From: Alphaproteobacteria bacterium
GTDB lineage: Bacteria > Pseudomonadota > Alphaproteobacteria > Micropepsales > Micropepsaceae
Assembly: GCA_020852655.1 (NCBI GenBank)
Contig: JADZAI010000098.1
Location: forward strand, 1 to 64,000
Direction: 5' to 3'
Length of the DNA: 64,000 bases
The notes under the pieces were generated by a model. The model was not told where the DNA came from and searched no databases. It saw only the letters and a program-made list of their open reading frames with translations. How positions within the stretch are numbered: the first letter of the stretch is position 1; every line of letters starts with the position of its first letter. This document shows, in pieces, positions 16,771-26,912 of the stretch. The position numbers were made by a program, and so were the translations under genes.

Positions 16771-18048
16771 TTATGCCTTGAGCGCTTGATCCAGGTCGGC
16801 CGTGATGTCGGCGACGTCCTCGATGCCGATGGACAGGCGCACGACATCCGGACCTGCGCCGGCCGCCGTCTTCGCCTCGTCGCTGAGCTGCGAATGCGTG
16901 GTCGAGGCGGGGTGGATGATCAGCGAGCGCACGTCGCCGAGATTGGCGACATGCGAGAACAGCTTCACGCCGTTCACCAGCTTCAAGCCGGCGTCGTAGC
17001 CGCCCTTCAACCCGAAGGTCAGCACGGCGCCTGCACCCTTGGGGCAATATTTCTTCGCCAGCGCATGTAAGCGGTCGCCTTCGAGCCCCGCATACGAGAC
17101 CCACGTCACGCCCTCGTGTCCCTTCAGCCATTTCGCCACGGCCAGCGCGTTGTCGCTGTGCCTCTGCATGCGCAAATGCAGCGTCTCGGCGCCGGTGATG
17201 AACATGAAGGCGTTGAACGGCGAGATGGCCATGCCGAGATCGCGCAGGCCCAGAACGCGGCACGCGATGATGAAGCTGATCTCCTTGCCGACGGCGTCGT
17301 TCAGCACGGCACCGTGATAGCTGCCTGACGGTGCGGTGATCGAGGGATAGCGGCCGGAACCCTTCCAGTCGAACGTGCCGCCATCGACGATCGCGCCGCC
17401 GATGGACGTGCCGTGACCCCCGATGAACTTCGTCAGCGAGTGCACGACGATGTTCGCGCCCCACTCCAGCGGGCGGATCAGGTAAGGCGAGGCCAGCGTG
17501 TTGTCGACGACATAGGGCACCTTTGCATCGGCCGCGATCTTCGCGATGCCTTCGAGGTCCATCACGATCCCGCCGGGGTTCGCGATGCTCTCGGTGAAGA
17601 TCATGCGCGTCTTATCGGTGACGCCGCGCTTGACCGCGTCGAGGTCGGTCGCATCGACCAGCTTCACGCCCCAGCCGAACTTCGCGAAGGCCTGCGTGAA
17701 CTGGTTCAGCGAACCGCCGTAGAGCTGCCGGGCGGCGAGGATTTCATCGCCCGACTCCATCAGCGTATGCGCGACGAGGGCCTGCGCCGCATGCCCGGAC
17801 GCCACCGCGAGCGCCGCGGTACCGCCTTCGAGGGCCGCAAGCTTGCCCTCCAGCGCGGCCTGCGTCGGGTTCATGATGCGGGTGTAGATGTTGCCGAACT
17901 CCTGGAGGCCGAACAGGCGGGCCGCATGGGCCGCGTCCTGGAATTGATAGGAGGTCGTCTGATGGATCGGCGTGGCGCGCGAGCCCGTTGTCGGGTCAGG
18001 CGCTTCCCCCGCATGCACTGCCTTCGTCGCAAAACCCTGTTCGCTCAT
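16771..18048 (-). CDS. metY: O-acetylhomoserine aminocarboxypropyltransferase
   Basis: 425 residues. A Cys/Met-metabolism PLP enzyme: PLP-Lys in HSLTKFIGGHGTSIGG, Asp in YVVDNTLASPYL, and the N-terminal FATKAVHAGEAPDPTTGSRA followed by YTRIMNPTQAALEGKLAALEGG. Length of about 425 and the FDWKGSGRYPSITAPSGSYH insertion fit O-acetylhomoserine sulfhydrylases, which make homocysteine from O-acetylhomoserine and sulfide. The shorter O-succinylhomoserine enzyme MetZ is less likely. It is the last gene of the minus-strand run that begins at 20526, with a CoA-binding-domain gene before it, a frequent neighbour of metY. Confidence 0.82.
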   Translation of the reverse strand: MSEQGFATKAVHAGEAPDPTTGSRATPIHQTTSYQFQDAAHAARLFGLQEFGNIYTRIMNPTQAALEGKLAALEGGTAALAVASGHAAQALVAHTLMESGDEILAARQLYGGSLNQFTQAFAKFGWGVKLVDATDLDAVKRGVTDKTRMIFTESIANPGGIVMDLEGIAKIAADAKVPYVVDNTLASPYLIRPLEWGANIVVHSLTKFIGGHGTSIGGAIVDGGTFDWKGSGRYPSITAPSGSYHGAVLNDAVGKEISFIIACRVLGLRDLGMAISPFNAFMFITGAETLHLRMQRHSDNALAVAKWLKGHEGVTWVSYAGLEGDRLHALAKKYCPKGAGAVLTFGLKGGYDAGLKLVNGVKLFSHVANLGDVRSLIIHPASTTHSQLSDEAKTAAGAGPDVVRLSIGIEDVADITADLDQALKA

Positions 18049-18125
18049 GGCCTCTCTCTCCGGAACCGGCCTCAGTCTAGGCGCGTGAAGGCGCCGGCGA
18101 AACCGGGCTGCGGCTCAAATACTGG

Positions 18126-18563
18126 CTAACCGCGCGGCCCGACGAGCCGCTGGCGGGCATACTCGATCTTGGGACATTTGTTCATGACGACGGTCATGCC
18201 GCCGGCGACGGCCTTTTCGGCGGCCTTGGCATCGACCACGCCAAGCTGCGTCCAGATCGCCGGGATCTTCGCCGCGAGGCACTGATCGACGATGCCATCG
18301 ACATATTCGCTGGCACGGAAGACGTCAGCCAGATCGACCGGGAAGGGGATGTCGCCCAGCTTCGCATAGACCGTCTCGCCGAGCAGGCCCTTGCCGGCGA
18401 GGCCGGGATTCACCGGGATCACCCGGTGCCCCTTGCGTTGGAGGAACGCCATCACCTCATGGCTGTCGCGGTCCGGGTTGGCGCTGGCGCCGACCAGCGC
18501 GATGGTCCTGGCGGCATTCAGCAGGGCGCCGATCTCGGCGTCGGACGGGTTCGCAAAGGCCAT
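18126..18563 (-). CDS. CoA-binding-domain protein (YccU-like)
   Basis: 145 residues from the ATG at 18563, with GAGG eight bases upstream; an upstream start at 18590 is weaker. A Rossmann CoA-binding domain: TIALVGASANPDRDSHEVM near the start, GHRVIPVNPGL, then IPFPVDLADVFR and the Cys in VMNKCPKIEY. Such single-domain proteins are common and their biochemical role is unsettled. Frequently placed beside metY, so a link to sulfur amino acid metabolism is likely. Confidence 0.85.
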   Translation of the reverse strand: MAFANPSDAEIGALLNAARTIALVGASANPDRDSHEVMAFLQRKGHRVIPVNPGLAGKGLLGETVYAKLGDIPFPVDLADVFRASEYVDGIVDQCLAAKIPAIWTQLGVVDAKAAEKAVAGGMTVVMNKCPKIEYARQRLVGPRG

Positions 18564-18596
18564 GCGTCGTACCTCGCTATCGGCAGCCAACCGCAG

Positions 18597-19300
18597 TCAG
18601 GGCTGCGCCGCTTTCACCGACATCTTATAGTAGAGGAAGAGCGACAGTTCGAGCTGGCCCGACTGGTACCACTGGATCTGGTTCTGGAGCCCATCCAGCG
18701 TCACCTCGTAGTTCTGCCCGAACGTGGCCGCCGTGGCGCGCGCGTCGTCGGCGATGAGACGGAGCAGCTCGGGCCGGCTCTTTTCGGGGCCGACGATCGA
18801 GAGATTGAAGGACCCCGACACGAGGACCTCGCTGCGGCCCACCTTCTCCGTCGCATCGACGAAGCTCTTGATGCGCCCTGTTGCGGAATCGAAGGTGTCC
18901 TCGGGGCGGATCGCCGTCTTCACGACTATGCTGGCCTTGCTCGTCTCGGTCTTCTCCGTATCGGGAATGATGACCTTGTCGAGCATCGTGTCGTTGAAAT
19001 CGACCAGGATGTCGTCGCCGACGCTGAGCGTGATCGAGCCCTCGCGGGAAGCCGCCGAGATAAGGCTGCGCAGCGTGTCGCGGAGCTCCTGCTCGCGCTG
19101 CTTTTCATCGCGCGTGTCGCAGACGACCGTCACGGTGGTGATGATGTTGTCGGCGCGCCGCGCCAGCGAGACGTGCGGCGTATCCGAATAGTCGGAGTAC
19201 TGGGCGCGCTGGGCGGTGACGACGATCTCCTCGTCGCCGCCGCCCCCGAAGGCCGGCGCGGCGAAGGCGGCGGCGAAGATGATCGCGAGCGTGCGCTTCC

Positions 19301-19304
<4 letters not shown>
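18597..19304 (-). CDS. Exported protein of unknown function
   Basis: 235 residues with a clear signal peptide (MRKRTLAIIFAAAFAAPAFG). The mature start EEIVVTAQRAQ resembles the plug-domain start of TonB receptors, but the chain is far too short for one. The remainder is mixed alpha/beta with RPELLRLIADDARATAATFG near the C-terminus, a placement reminiscent of SIMPL/DUF541 proteins; the match is too weak to assert. The start overlaps the stop of the crotonase-fold gene (ATGA), so they are coupled. Confidence 0.65.
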
Positions 19305-21921
<2,617 letters not shown>

Positions 21922-21926
21922 GCATC

Positions 21927-22274
21927 ATGAAGACGAAAACTGTGTTCGCTGCCGCAATCGGGCTCGCAGCCCTATCGGCAGCCCAGGCCGCCGACCACCC
22001 TTGCGCCGAGGACGCCAAGGCGCGCGCGCAAAAGTTGCTTCAGTTCCATTTCACCGACGGCGACATGAGCGAGGTCGGGAATATCGGCATCGACGACCAG
22101 GTGAAGGTTCTCGCGCCCGTCAAGGCGGCGCGCGGCACCGGCAAGTTCGATGTAATCGAGGTGATCGGCTACATCTACAAGGCCGAATACCGCATCCATC
22201 TGCTCTACGCGCAGATTCCCGATAGCTGCGTCCTGATGGGCCAGGAAATCCTGGAACTCAGCGATCCCTACTGA
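21927..22274 (+). CDS. Small exported protein of unknown function
   Basis: 115 residues. A signal peptide (MKTKTVFAAAIGLAALSAAQAA) is followed by a short alpha/beta domain with two cysteines (one in HPCAEDAKARAQKL, one in IPDSCVLMGQEI) that could form a disulfide in the periplasm. It lies six bases after eno and probably shares its transcript. I do not recognise a family. Confidence 0.65.
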   Translation: MKTKTVFAAAIGLAALSAAQAADHPCAEDAKARAQKLLQFHFTDGDMSEVGNIGIDDQVKVLAPVKAARGTGKFDVIEVIGYIYKAEYRIHLLYAQIPDSCVLMGQEILELSDPY

Positions 22275-22350
22275 AGGCCAGGCCGTTATTTGGTCCAGCG
22301 CATAAGCAACCCATTGATGTCAGAGGAAAATCGACTGCCTCAACTCTTTG

Positions 22351-22379
22351 TTGAAACTTAACCTCCGCGGAGTTATTTA
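22351..22379 (+). promoter_or_regulatory. Candidate promoter of the 22.4 kb RNA
   Basis: TTGAAA (22351-22356), a 17-base spacer and TATTTA (22374-22379) give a good sigma70-type match in an otherwise gene-free gap. Transcription would start near 22386. The spacer contains CTTAACCTCCGCG, which is complementary to bases 22439-22450; if the RNA instead starts further upstream this arm would be transcribed. Confidence 0.45.
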
Positions 22380-22500
22380 TCCCCTAGGTCGATGGCGGTG
22401 AACAAACGACCACCAGCCCTTTCGGGGGTTCTGCGGTTCGCGGAGGTAAGTGGTTTTCCGCACAAGATAGCCTCCGTACCAACGGGGGCTATTTTCTTTT
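22357..22500 (+). ncRNA. Structured RNA or attenuator with mutually exclusive stems
   Basis: Four segments can pair in competing ways: segment 1 CCTCCGCG (22362-22369), segment 2 CGCGGAGG (22439-22446), segment 3 CCTCCGT (22471-22477) and segment 4 ACGGGGG (22482-22488). 1-2 extends to a 12-base stem with one bulged A; 3-4 is the terminator stem; 2-3 (CGGAGG with CCTCCG) would be an antiterminator. This is attenuator or riboswitch logic, or simply an sRNA with a shared motif. The only reading frame inside is a 36-codon frame that runs through the terminator. No plus-strand gene lies within 650 bases downstream. I do not recognise a known RNA family. Confidence 0.5.
22467..22500 (+). terminator. 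Rho-independent terminator
   Basis: Eleven-base stem ATAGCCTCCGT / ACGGGGGCTAT (22467-22477 and 22482-22492, one G-U pair), four-base loop ACCA, then TTTTCTTTT. It acts on plus-strand transcripts and overlaps the last codons of the minus-strand gene that ends at 22489. Confidence 0.9.
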
Positions 22501-22998
22501 GATCGACCGGCGGTCACGCGGCACCTTGACCTTTTGGCCCTTCGACACCGCATCCACGAGCGTCCGCATCGTCACCGCGGGCAGCATCGTCGGCAGCTCC
22601 GGCTTCATATAGGCGCTGACGACGAACATAGTCGCCGCAAGGCCCTTCTGTCGCGAGCGCTCAAGATTGAAGAACACCGCGTATGGCGCGACTTGCCCCT
22701 GCGGGAAGTCCACGTAAAGCATGTAGCGGCCCTCGTGAAAGAAGGCCCGGTTTGAGGATCGCACAAGCTCTGGCAGCCGCATCGAATAGCCGTGACGCTC
22801 AGCGCAGAAGCACCGGACATCGCTCCCATCGACGAAACGGAGATGGGCCTGATCGCTGATTTTCCACTCCCGTGTGAACGTGTGCGAGCCGAACGTCACC
22901 AAAACGTCGTGCTCGTCGGCTATCCGCATCGTGAATGAGTCTAGATGCGACAGATCGTAGGCCTCGCCGCCCGGCATCTTGAATTGGGCCCAGCGCAT
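22489..22998 (-). CDS. Conserved protein of unknown function, likely accessory gene
   Basis: 169 residues. Notable features: SFTMRIADEHDVLVTFGSHTFTRE, a RCFCAERHGYS segment with two Cys, LPELVRSSNRAFF, and VVSAYMKPELP. I have the impression of a family scattered in alphaproteobacterial islands, but I cannot name it or its function. It is the only minus-strand gene between eno and the PDH genes and interrupts a usually compact order, so it looks inserted. A copy of its first codons (ATGCGCTGG, then a stop after two more codons) occurs on the same strand at 22303. A basic C-terminus (VPRDRRSIKRK) could bind nucleic acid. Confidence 0.6.
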   Translation of the reverse strand: MRWAQFKMPGGEAYDLSHLDSFTMRIADEHDVLVTFGSHTFTREWKISDQAHLRFVDGSDVRCFCAERHGYSMRLPELVRSSNRAFFHEGRYMLYVDFPQGQVAPYAVFFNLERSRQKGLAATMFVVSAYMKPELPTMLPAVTMRTLVDAVSKGQKVKVPRDRRSIKRK

Positions 22999-23168
22999 TT
23001 AAGTTGCCTCGGCAGGGCTCATCGGCGTGACAGAAGACAGGACGTCCACAGGATGTATGGACATCTGAGGCCATTTTGCCAAATGGCCCGTGCACATGTC
23101 ACACCCGGCAAGGTCTCGTTAACCGCGCTGCGGCAGTAATCGCCGTGCAGCAAACGGGGCAGAACGCC

Positions 23169-23492
23169 ATGCGCCGCCGAATGACCGTCAAACGCTTTGC
23201 CCAGGGCATGATCGTGCCCTCGCTCTGCGTTGTGCTCATCAGCTATTTCTCGTGGCATGGCTTCTATGGCGAATATGGCGCCTTCAAGCTGGCGCGCCTC
23301 GACGAGCGCGTCGCGATTCGCAGCGCCGAACTGGAGCAGATCAGCGCCGAGCGCTCGCGCCTCGAACGCCGCGTCAAACTGATGGAGCCGGGGCATGTGG
23401 ATCCCGACATGCTGGACGAGCAATCCCGCAGTTCGCTGGGGTTTTCGCGCCCGGATGAGTTGACGATCTACTGGGGCAGCGTCTCGCGCTGA
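23169..23492 (+). CDS. ftsB: Septum formation initiator FtsB/DivIC
   Basis: 107 residues. One transmembrane helix (about 14-32) is followed by a coiled coil (LDERVAIRSAELEQISAERS RLERRV) and a short end with MLDEQSRSSLGF, the ARE-LGY-like motif of the FtsB/DivIC family. It is a bitopic divisome protein acting with FtsL and FtsQ. Position just upstream of pdhA is conserved in alphaproteobacteria. Confidence 0.88.
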   Translation: MRRRMTVKRFAQGMIVPSLCVVLISYFSWHGFYGEYGAFKLARLDERVAIRSAELEQISAERSRLERRVKLMEPGHVDPDMLDEQSRSSLGFSRPDELTIYWGSVSR

Positions 23493-23576
23493 CATGTTGT
23501 CAAGTGCATCGCGCGGGTGACTTTGCGCACCCGCCCGGGCTAGAAACGGCTTCGACCGATTTCTGCACGGGATCCG

Positions 23577-24560
23577 ATGTCCAAGACCGCCACGGCCCCT
23601 AGCGGCAATGCCGCGCTCCTGACCCAATTCTACCGCGACATGCTGCTGATCCGCCGCTTCGAGGAGCGGGCCGGGCAGCTCTACGGCATGGGCCTCATCG
23701 GCGGCTTCTGCCATCTTTATATCGGCCAGGAAGCGGTCGTCGTCGGCATGCAGGCGGCGATCGAGCCCGGCGACCAGGTCATCACCGCCTATCGCGACCA
23801 CGGACACATGCTGGCCGCTGGGATGGAGCCGAACGGCGTCATGGCCGAGCTAACGGGGCGCTCGGGCGGCTATTCCAAGGGCAAGGGCGGCTCGATGCAC
23901 ATGTTCAGCCGCGAGAAGAATTTCTATGGCGGCCACGGCATCGTCGGCGCCCAGGTGCCGCTCGGCACCGGCCTCGCCTTCGCCAACCGCTATCGCGACA
24001 ACGACCGGGTGTGCCTGACCTATTTCGGCGACGGCGCGGCCAACCAGGGTCAGGTCTACGAGTCCTTCAACATGGCGGCGGTGTGGAAGCTGCCCGTCGT
24101 CTATGTGATCGAGAATAATCAATACGCGATGGGCACCGCCATCTCGCGCTCGACCTCGGAGACGCATCTGCACAGGCGGGGCGTCAGTTTCAACATCCCC
24201 GGCGAAGAGGTCGACGGGATGGATGTCGAGGCCGTCTACGCCGCCGGGCGGAAGGCGGTGGAGCACTGCCGCAAGGGGAGCGGCCCGTATATCCTGGAGA
24301 TGAAGACCTACCGCTATCGCGGCCACTCGATGTCCGACCCCGCCAAATACCGCACCAAGGAAGAGGTGCAGGAGATGCGCGAGAAGCACGACCCGATCGA
24401 AGGCCTGCGGGCGAAGATGATCGCGGCCGGCGTCGGCGACGAAGCCGCACTCAAGGCGATCGACAAGGAAATTCGCGACATCGTCGCGGGCGCGGCGGAG
24501 TTCGCGCAGCTCAGTCCCGAGCCTGAACCGAAGGAGCTCTGGACTGAAATCTATGCCTGA
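23577..24560 (+). CDS. pdhA: Pyruvate dehydrogenase E1 component, alpha subunit
   Basis: 327 residues. Thiamine-diphosphate motif GDGAANQGQVYESFNMAAVW (151-170) ending at NN (180-181), the HGHMLAAGMEP pocket and the SRSTSETHLHRRG loop (phosphorylation-loop equivalent of mitochondrial E1-alpha). Together with E1-beta it decarboxylates pyruvate and reductively acetylates E2. Length is typical for the bacterial heterotetrameric type. The PDH operon continues through a MAPEG gene to pdhB and pdhC. Confidence 0.97.
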   Translation: MSKTATAPSGNAALLTQFYRDMLLIRRFEERAGQLYGMGLIGGFCHLYIGQEAVVVGMQAAIEPGDQVITAYRDHGHMLAAGMEPNGVMAELTGRSGGYSKGKGGSMHMFSREKNFYGGHGIVGAQVPLGTGLAFANRYRDNDRVCLTYFGDGAANQGQVYESFNMAAVWKLPVVYVIENNQYAMGTAISRSTSETHLHRRGVSFNIPGEEVDGMDVEAVYAAGRKAVEHCRKGSGPYILEMKTYRYRGHSMSDPAKYRTKEEVQEMREKHDPIEGLRAKMIAAGVGDEAALKAIDKEIRDIVAGAAEFAQLSPEPEPKELWTEIYA

Positions 24561-24597
24561 GCCGATGGGGCCGGGTGACTGAGGGGGAGTGAAACCG

Positions 24598-24990
24598 ATG
24601 CCTGTCGAACTATCGATGCTTGCGTATAGCGTGGCGCTGCTCATCGTCCTGGTGGTGATACAGGCGAATGCCGGCGTGTCGTCGCAAGGCCTCATGCCGC
24701 TCGTGAACAACCGCGACGGCCTTCCTGCACCGACCGGGTTTCATGCGCGCATGCTGCGTGTGGTCGACAACCACCGCGAGGGCCTGACCATGTTCGCGCC
24801 GCTGATCCTGGTGGCGGCACATACCGGCTTTACGCCCATGACGGCGCTGGGCGCGCAGCTCTTCTTCTACTCGCGCGTTGCGCACGCCGTTCTCTACGTC
24901 TTCGGTGTTCCCCTGGTCCGCCCGCTTGTTTGGGCCGTCGGCCTGGTCGGCACCGTTCTCGTCCTCCTGGCGATCCTCAAGATCGTCTGA
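24598..24990 (+). CDS. MAPEG-family membrane protein in the PDH operon
   Basis: 130 residues from the ATG at 24598 with GAGGGGG ten bases upstream; a GTG at 24589 is too near that site. Four hydrophobic helices and the MLRVVDNHREGLTMFAPLIL segment, equivalent to the Asn-Glu signature of MAPEG proteins, place it in the family. It lies between pdhA and pdhB on the same strand, 37 and 18 bases from its neighbours, so it is almost certainly co-transcribed. Why such a gene sits in a PDH operon is unclear. Confidence 0.75.
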   Translation: MPVELSMLAYSVALLIVLVVIQANAGVSSQGLMPLVNNRDGLPAPTGFHARMLRVVDNHREGLTMFAPLILVAAHTGFTPMTALGAQLFFYSRVAHAVLYVFGVPLVRPLVWAVGLVGTVLVLLAILKIV

Positions 24991-25008
24991 CTCGGTTCAA
25001 AGGTCGCT

Positions 25009-26478
25009 ATGTCCGTTCAGATCCTGATGCCGGCCCTCTCGCCTACGATGGAGGAGGGCACGCTCGCCAAGTGGCTGGTCAAGGAAGGCCAGGCCATAAA
25101 GGCCGGTGACGTCATCGCCGAGATCGAGACGGACAAGGCGACGATGGAGGTCGAGGCCGTCGACGAAGGCACGCTCGCCAAGATCCTGATTCCGGAAGGC
25201 AGCGAGGGCGTGAAGGTCAACACGCCCATCGCCGAATTGACGGCGGATGGAGAGGAGGCCGGTGCGCCCCCTCCGGCGCCGGAGGCAAAGAGCGAGCGGA
25301 GCGACCAGGCATCGAAGAAGGATGATGCAGCGCGCGAACCCGTTTCCTCCCCCGTTCACGGGGGAGGTGGCAGCCTGAGCGAGGCGAAGGCTGACGGAGG
25401 GGGCGCATCGCCCTCGCCTTCGAAGTCCCGCACCGCCACGCCGCTGAACCGCGAGGAAGCTGCCGTGCCCTGGGGCGAAATCCCCAACGGCACCAAAACC
25501 GAGATCCAAACCGTCCGTGAAGCGCTGCGCGACGCGATGGCCGAGGAGATGCGGCGGGATGCCGCCGTCTTCCTCATGGGCGAGGAGGTCGCGCAATATC
25601 AGGGCGCCTACAAGATCAGCCAGGGCCTGCTCGACGAGTTCGGCCCGAAGCGGGTGATCGACACGCCGATCACCGAGCAAGGCTTCGCCGGCCTCGGCGT
25701 CGGCGCGTCCTTCGCGGGCCTCAGGCCCATCGTCGAGTTCATGACGTGGAATTTCGCCATGCAGGCGATCGACCAGATCGTGAACTCCGCCGCCAAGACG
25801 CTCTACATGGCCGGCGGGCAGATGGGCTCGCCCATCGTTCTCCGCGGCCCCAACGGCGCCGCTGCCCGTGTCGCCGCACAGCACAGCCAGAACTATGCGG
25901 CGTGGTACGCCCATGTGCCCGGCCTCAAGGTCGTCGCGCCGTATTTCGCCGCCGACGCGAAGGGCCTGCTGAAGGCCGCGATCCGCGACAACAACCCGGT
26001 GATCTTCCTCGAAAACGAGATCGTCTACGGCCGCAGCTTCCCGGTGCCGGTGATGGACGACCTCGTGCTGCCGATCGGCAAGGCGCGTGTCGTGAAGCCC
26101 GGCAACGACATCACGCTGGTGTCGCTGTCGCACTCCATGGGCTTGATCCTCGATGCTGCGGATGAATTGGCCAAGGACGGCATCGACGCTGAACTGATCG
26201 ATCTGCGCTCCGTCCGCCCGCTCGACACCGCGACGGTCATCGCGTCCGTGAAGAAGACCAATCGGCTGGTCGTGGTGGAAGAGGGCTGGCCCATCTGCTC
26301 GATATCGTCGGAGATCGCCGCGCAGGTTCAGGGCGACGCCTTCGACTATCTCGACGCCCCTGTCATGCGCGTCACCGGCAAGGACGTGCCCATGCCCTAT
26401 GCCGCCAATCTCGAAAAGCTGGCGCTGCCCTCGCTCGACGAAGTGATGTCGGCCGCCAAGGCGGCGCTGTACCGGTGA
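25009..26478 (+). CDS. pdhB: Pyruvate dehydrogenase E1 beta subunit with lipoyl domain
   Basis: 489 residues. Residues 1-80 are a biotinyl/lipoyl domain with the lipoyl-lysine K43 ([11 protein letters not shown]); then an Ala/Pro/Gly linker to about residue 150; then the E1-beta catalytic part ([48 protein letters not shown], and the C-terminal domain with EEGWP). The lipoyl-E1-beta fusion is a hallmark of alphaproteobacterial PDH. The linker carries a palindromic repeat in frame (25342-25404). The stop overlaps the GTG of the next gene (GTGA). Confidence 0.96.
   Translation: MSVQILMPALSPTMEEGTLAKWLVKEGQAIKAGDVIAEIETDKATMEVEAVDEGTLAKILIPEGSEGVKVNTPIAELTADGEEAGAPPPAPEAKSERSDQASKKDDAAREPVSSPVHGGGGSLSEAKADGGGASPSPSKSRTATPLNREEAAVPWGEIPNGTKTEIQTVREALRDAMAEEMRRDAAVFLMGEEVAQYQGAYKISQGLLDEFGPKRVIDTPITEQGFAGLGVGASFAGLRPIVEFMTWNFAMQAIDQIVNSAAKTLYMAGGQMGSPIVLRGPNGAAARVAAQHSQNYAAWYAHVPGLKVVAPYFAADAKGLLKAAIRDNNPVIFLENEIVYGRSFPVPVMDDLVLPIGKARVVKPGNDITLVSLSHSMGLILDAADELAKDGIDAELIDLRSVRPLDTATVIASVKKTNRLVVVEEGWPICSISSEIAAQVQGDAFDYLDAPVMRVTGKDVPMPYAANLEKLALPSLDEVMSAAKAALYR
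25342..25404 (+). repeat. Palindromic repeat inside pdhB, in frame (copy A)
   Basis: GTTTCCTCCCCCG TTCA CGGGGGAGGTGGC forms a nine-base stem; a second stem AGCCT...AGGCT follows, and the unit ends GACGGAGGGGGC. It is 63 bases, exactly 21 codons, and adds [10 protein letters not shown]...SEAKADGG to the linker. Copies B and C lie in pdhC and a related unit is at 59541. The same layout is known to me as an intergenic repeat type in GC-rich alphaproteobacteria. Confidence 0.8.
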
Positions 26479-26912
26479 GCACCCACCTTCCTGTCATGGT
26501 CCGCGAAGGCGGACCATCCACGCCCTCCTGGCACGGAGGCGGCTGCCATTGCGGCACGGTGCGGTTCGAAGTGCGCGCGGACAGCACGGCCGTCGAGATC
26601 GTCGATTGCAATTGCTCGATGTGCGTGATGAACGGCTTCCAGCATCTCATCGTTCCGCGTTCGGACTTTCGCCTGAACCAGGGTGCCGAGAAGCTGTCGC
26701 GCTATACCTTCAACACCGGCACGGCGCAGCATCTGTTCTGTTCGGTCTGCGGCATCAAGTCGTTCTACGTGCCGCGCTCGCATCCGGACGGGTTCAGCGT
26801 CAATGTCCGCTGCCTCGACCATCCCGATGCGCTCTCTCAAGCCGCCCATGTGCCGTTCGACGGGCGCGACTGGGAGAATGCCGAACGCCTCGCTCCGCTG
26901 GAGACCGAATAG
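26475..26912 (+). CDS. GFA/CENP-V zinc-domain protein
   Basis: 145 residues, GTG start overlapping the pdhB stop and a stop overlapping the pdhC start. Zinc-binding cysteines: [19 protein letters not shown] and FCSVCG, the pattern of the glutathione-dependent formaldehyde-activating (GFA) family. Activity toward formaldehyde is disputed for the family; many members have unknown substrates. The tight coupling on both sides puts it firmly inside the PDH operon. Confidence 0.9.
   Translation: MSTHLPVMVREGGPSTPSWHGGGCHCGTVRFEVRADSTAVEIVDCNCSMCVMNGFQHLIVPRSDFRLNQGAEKLSRYTFNTGTAQHLFCSVCGIKSFYVPRSHPDGFSVNVRCLDHPDALSQAAHVPFDGRDWENAERLAPLETE

Noticed and set aside
22392..22502. 36-codon frame starting MAVNKRPPAL with AGG upstream
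   Set aside because: It runs through the terminator stem and its T tract to a TGA just after; a gene containing its own terminator is unlikely, and no family resemblance is seen.
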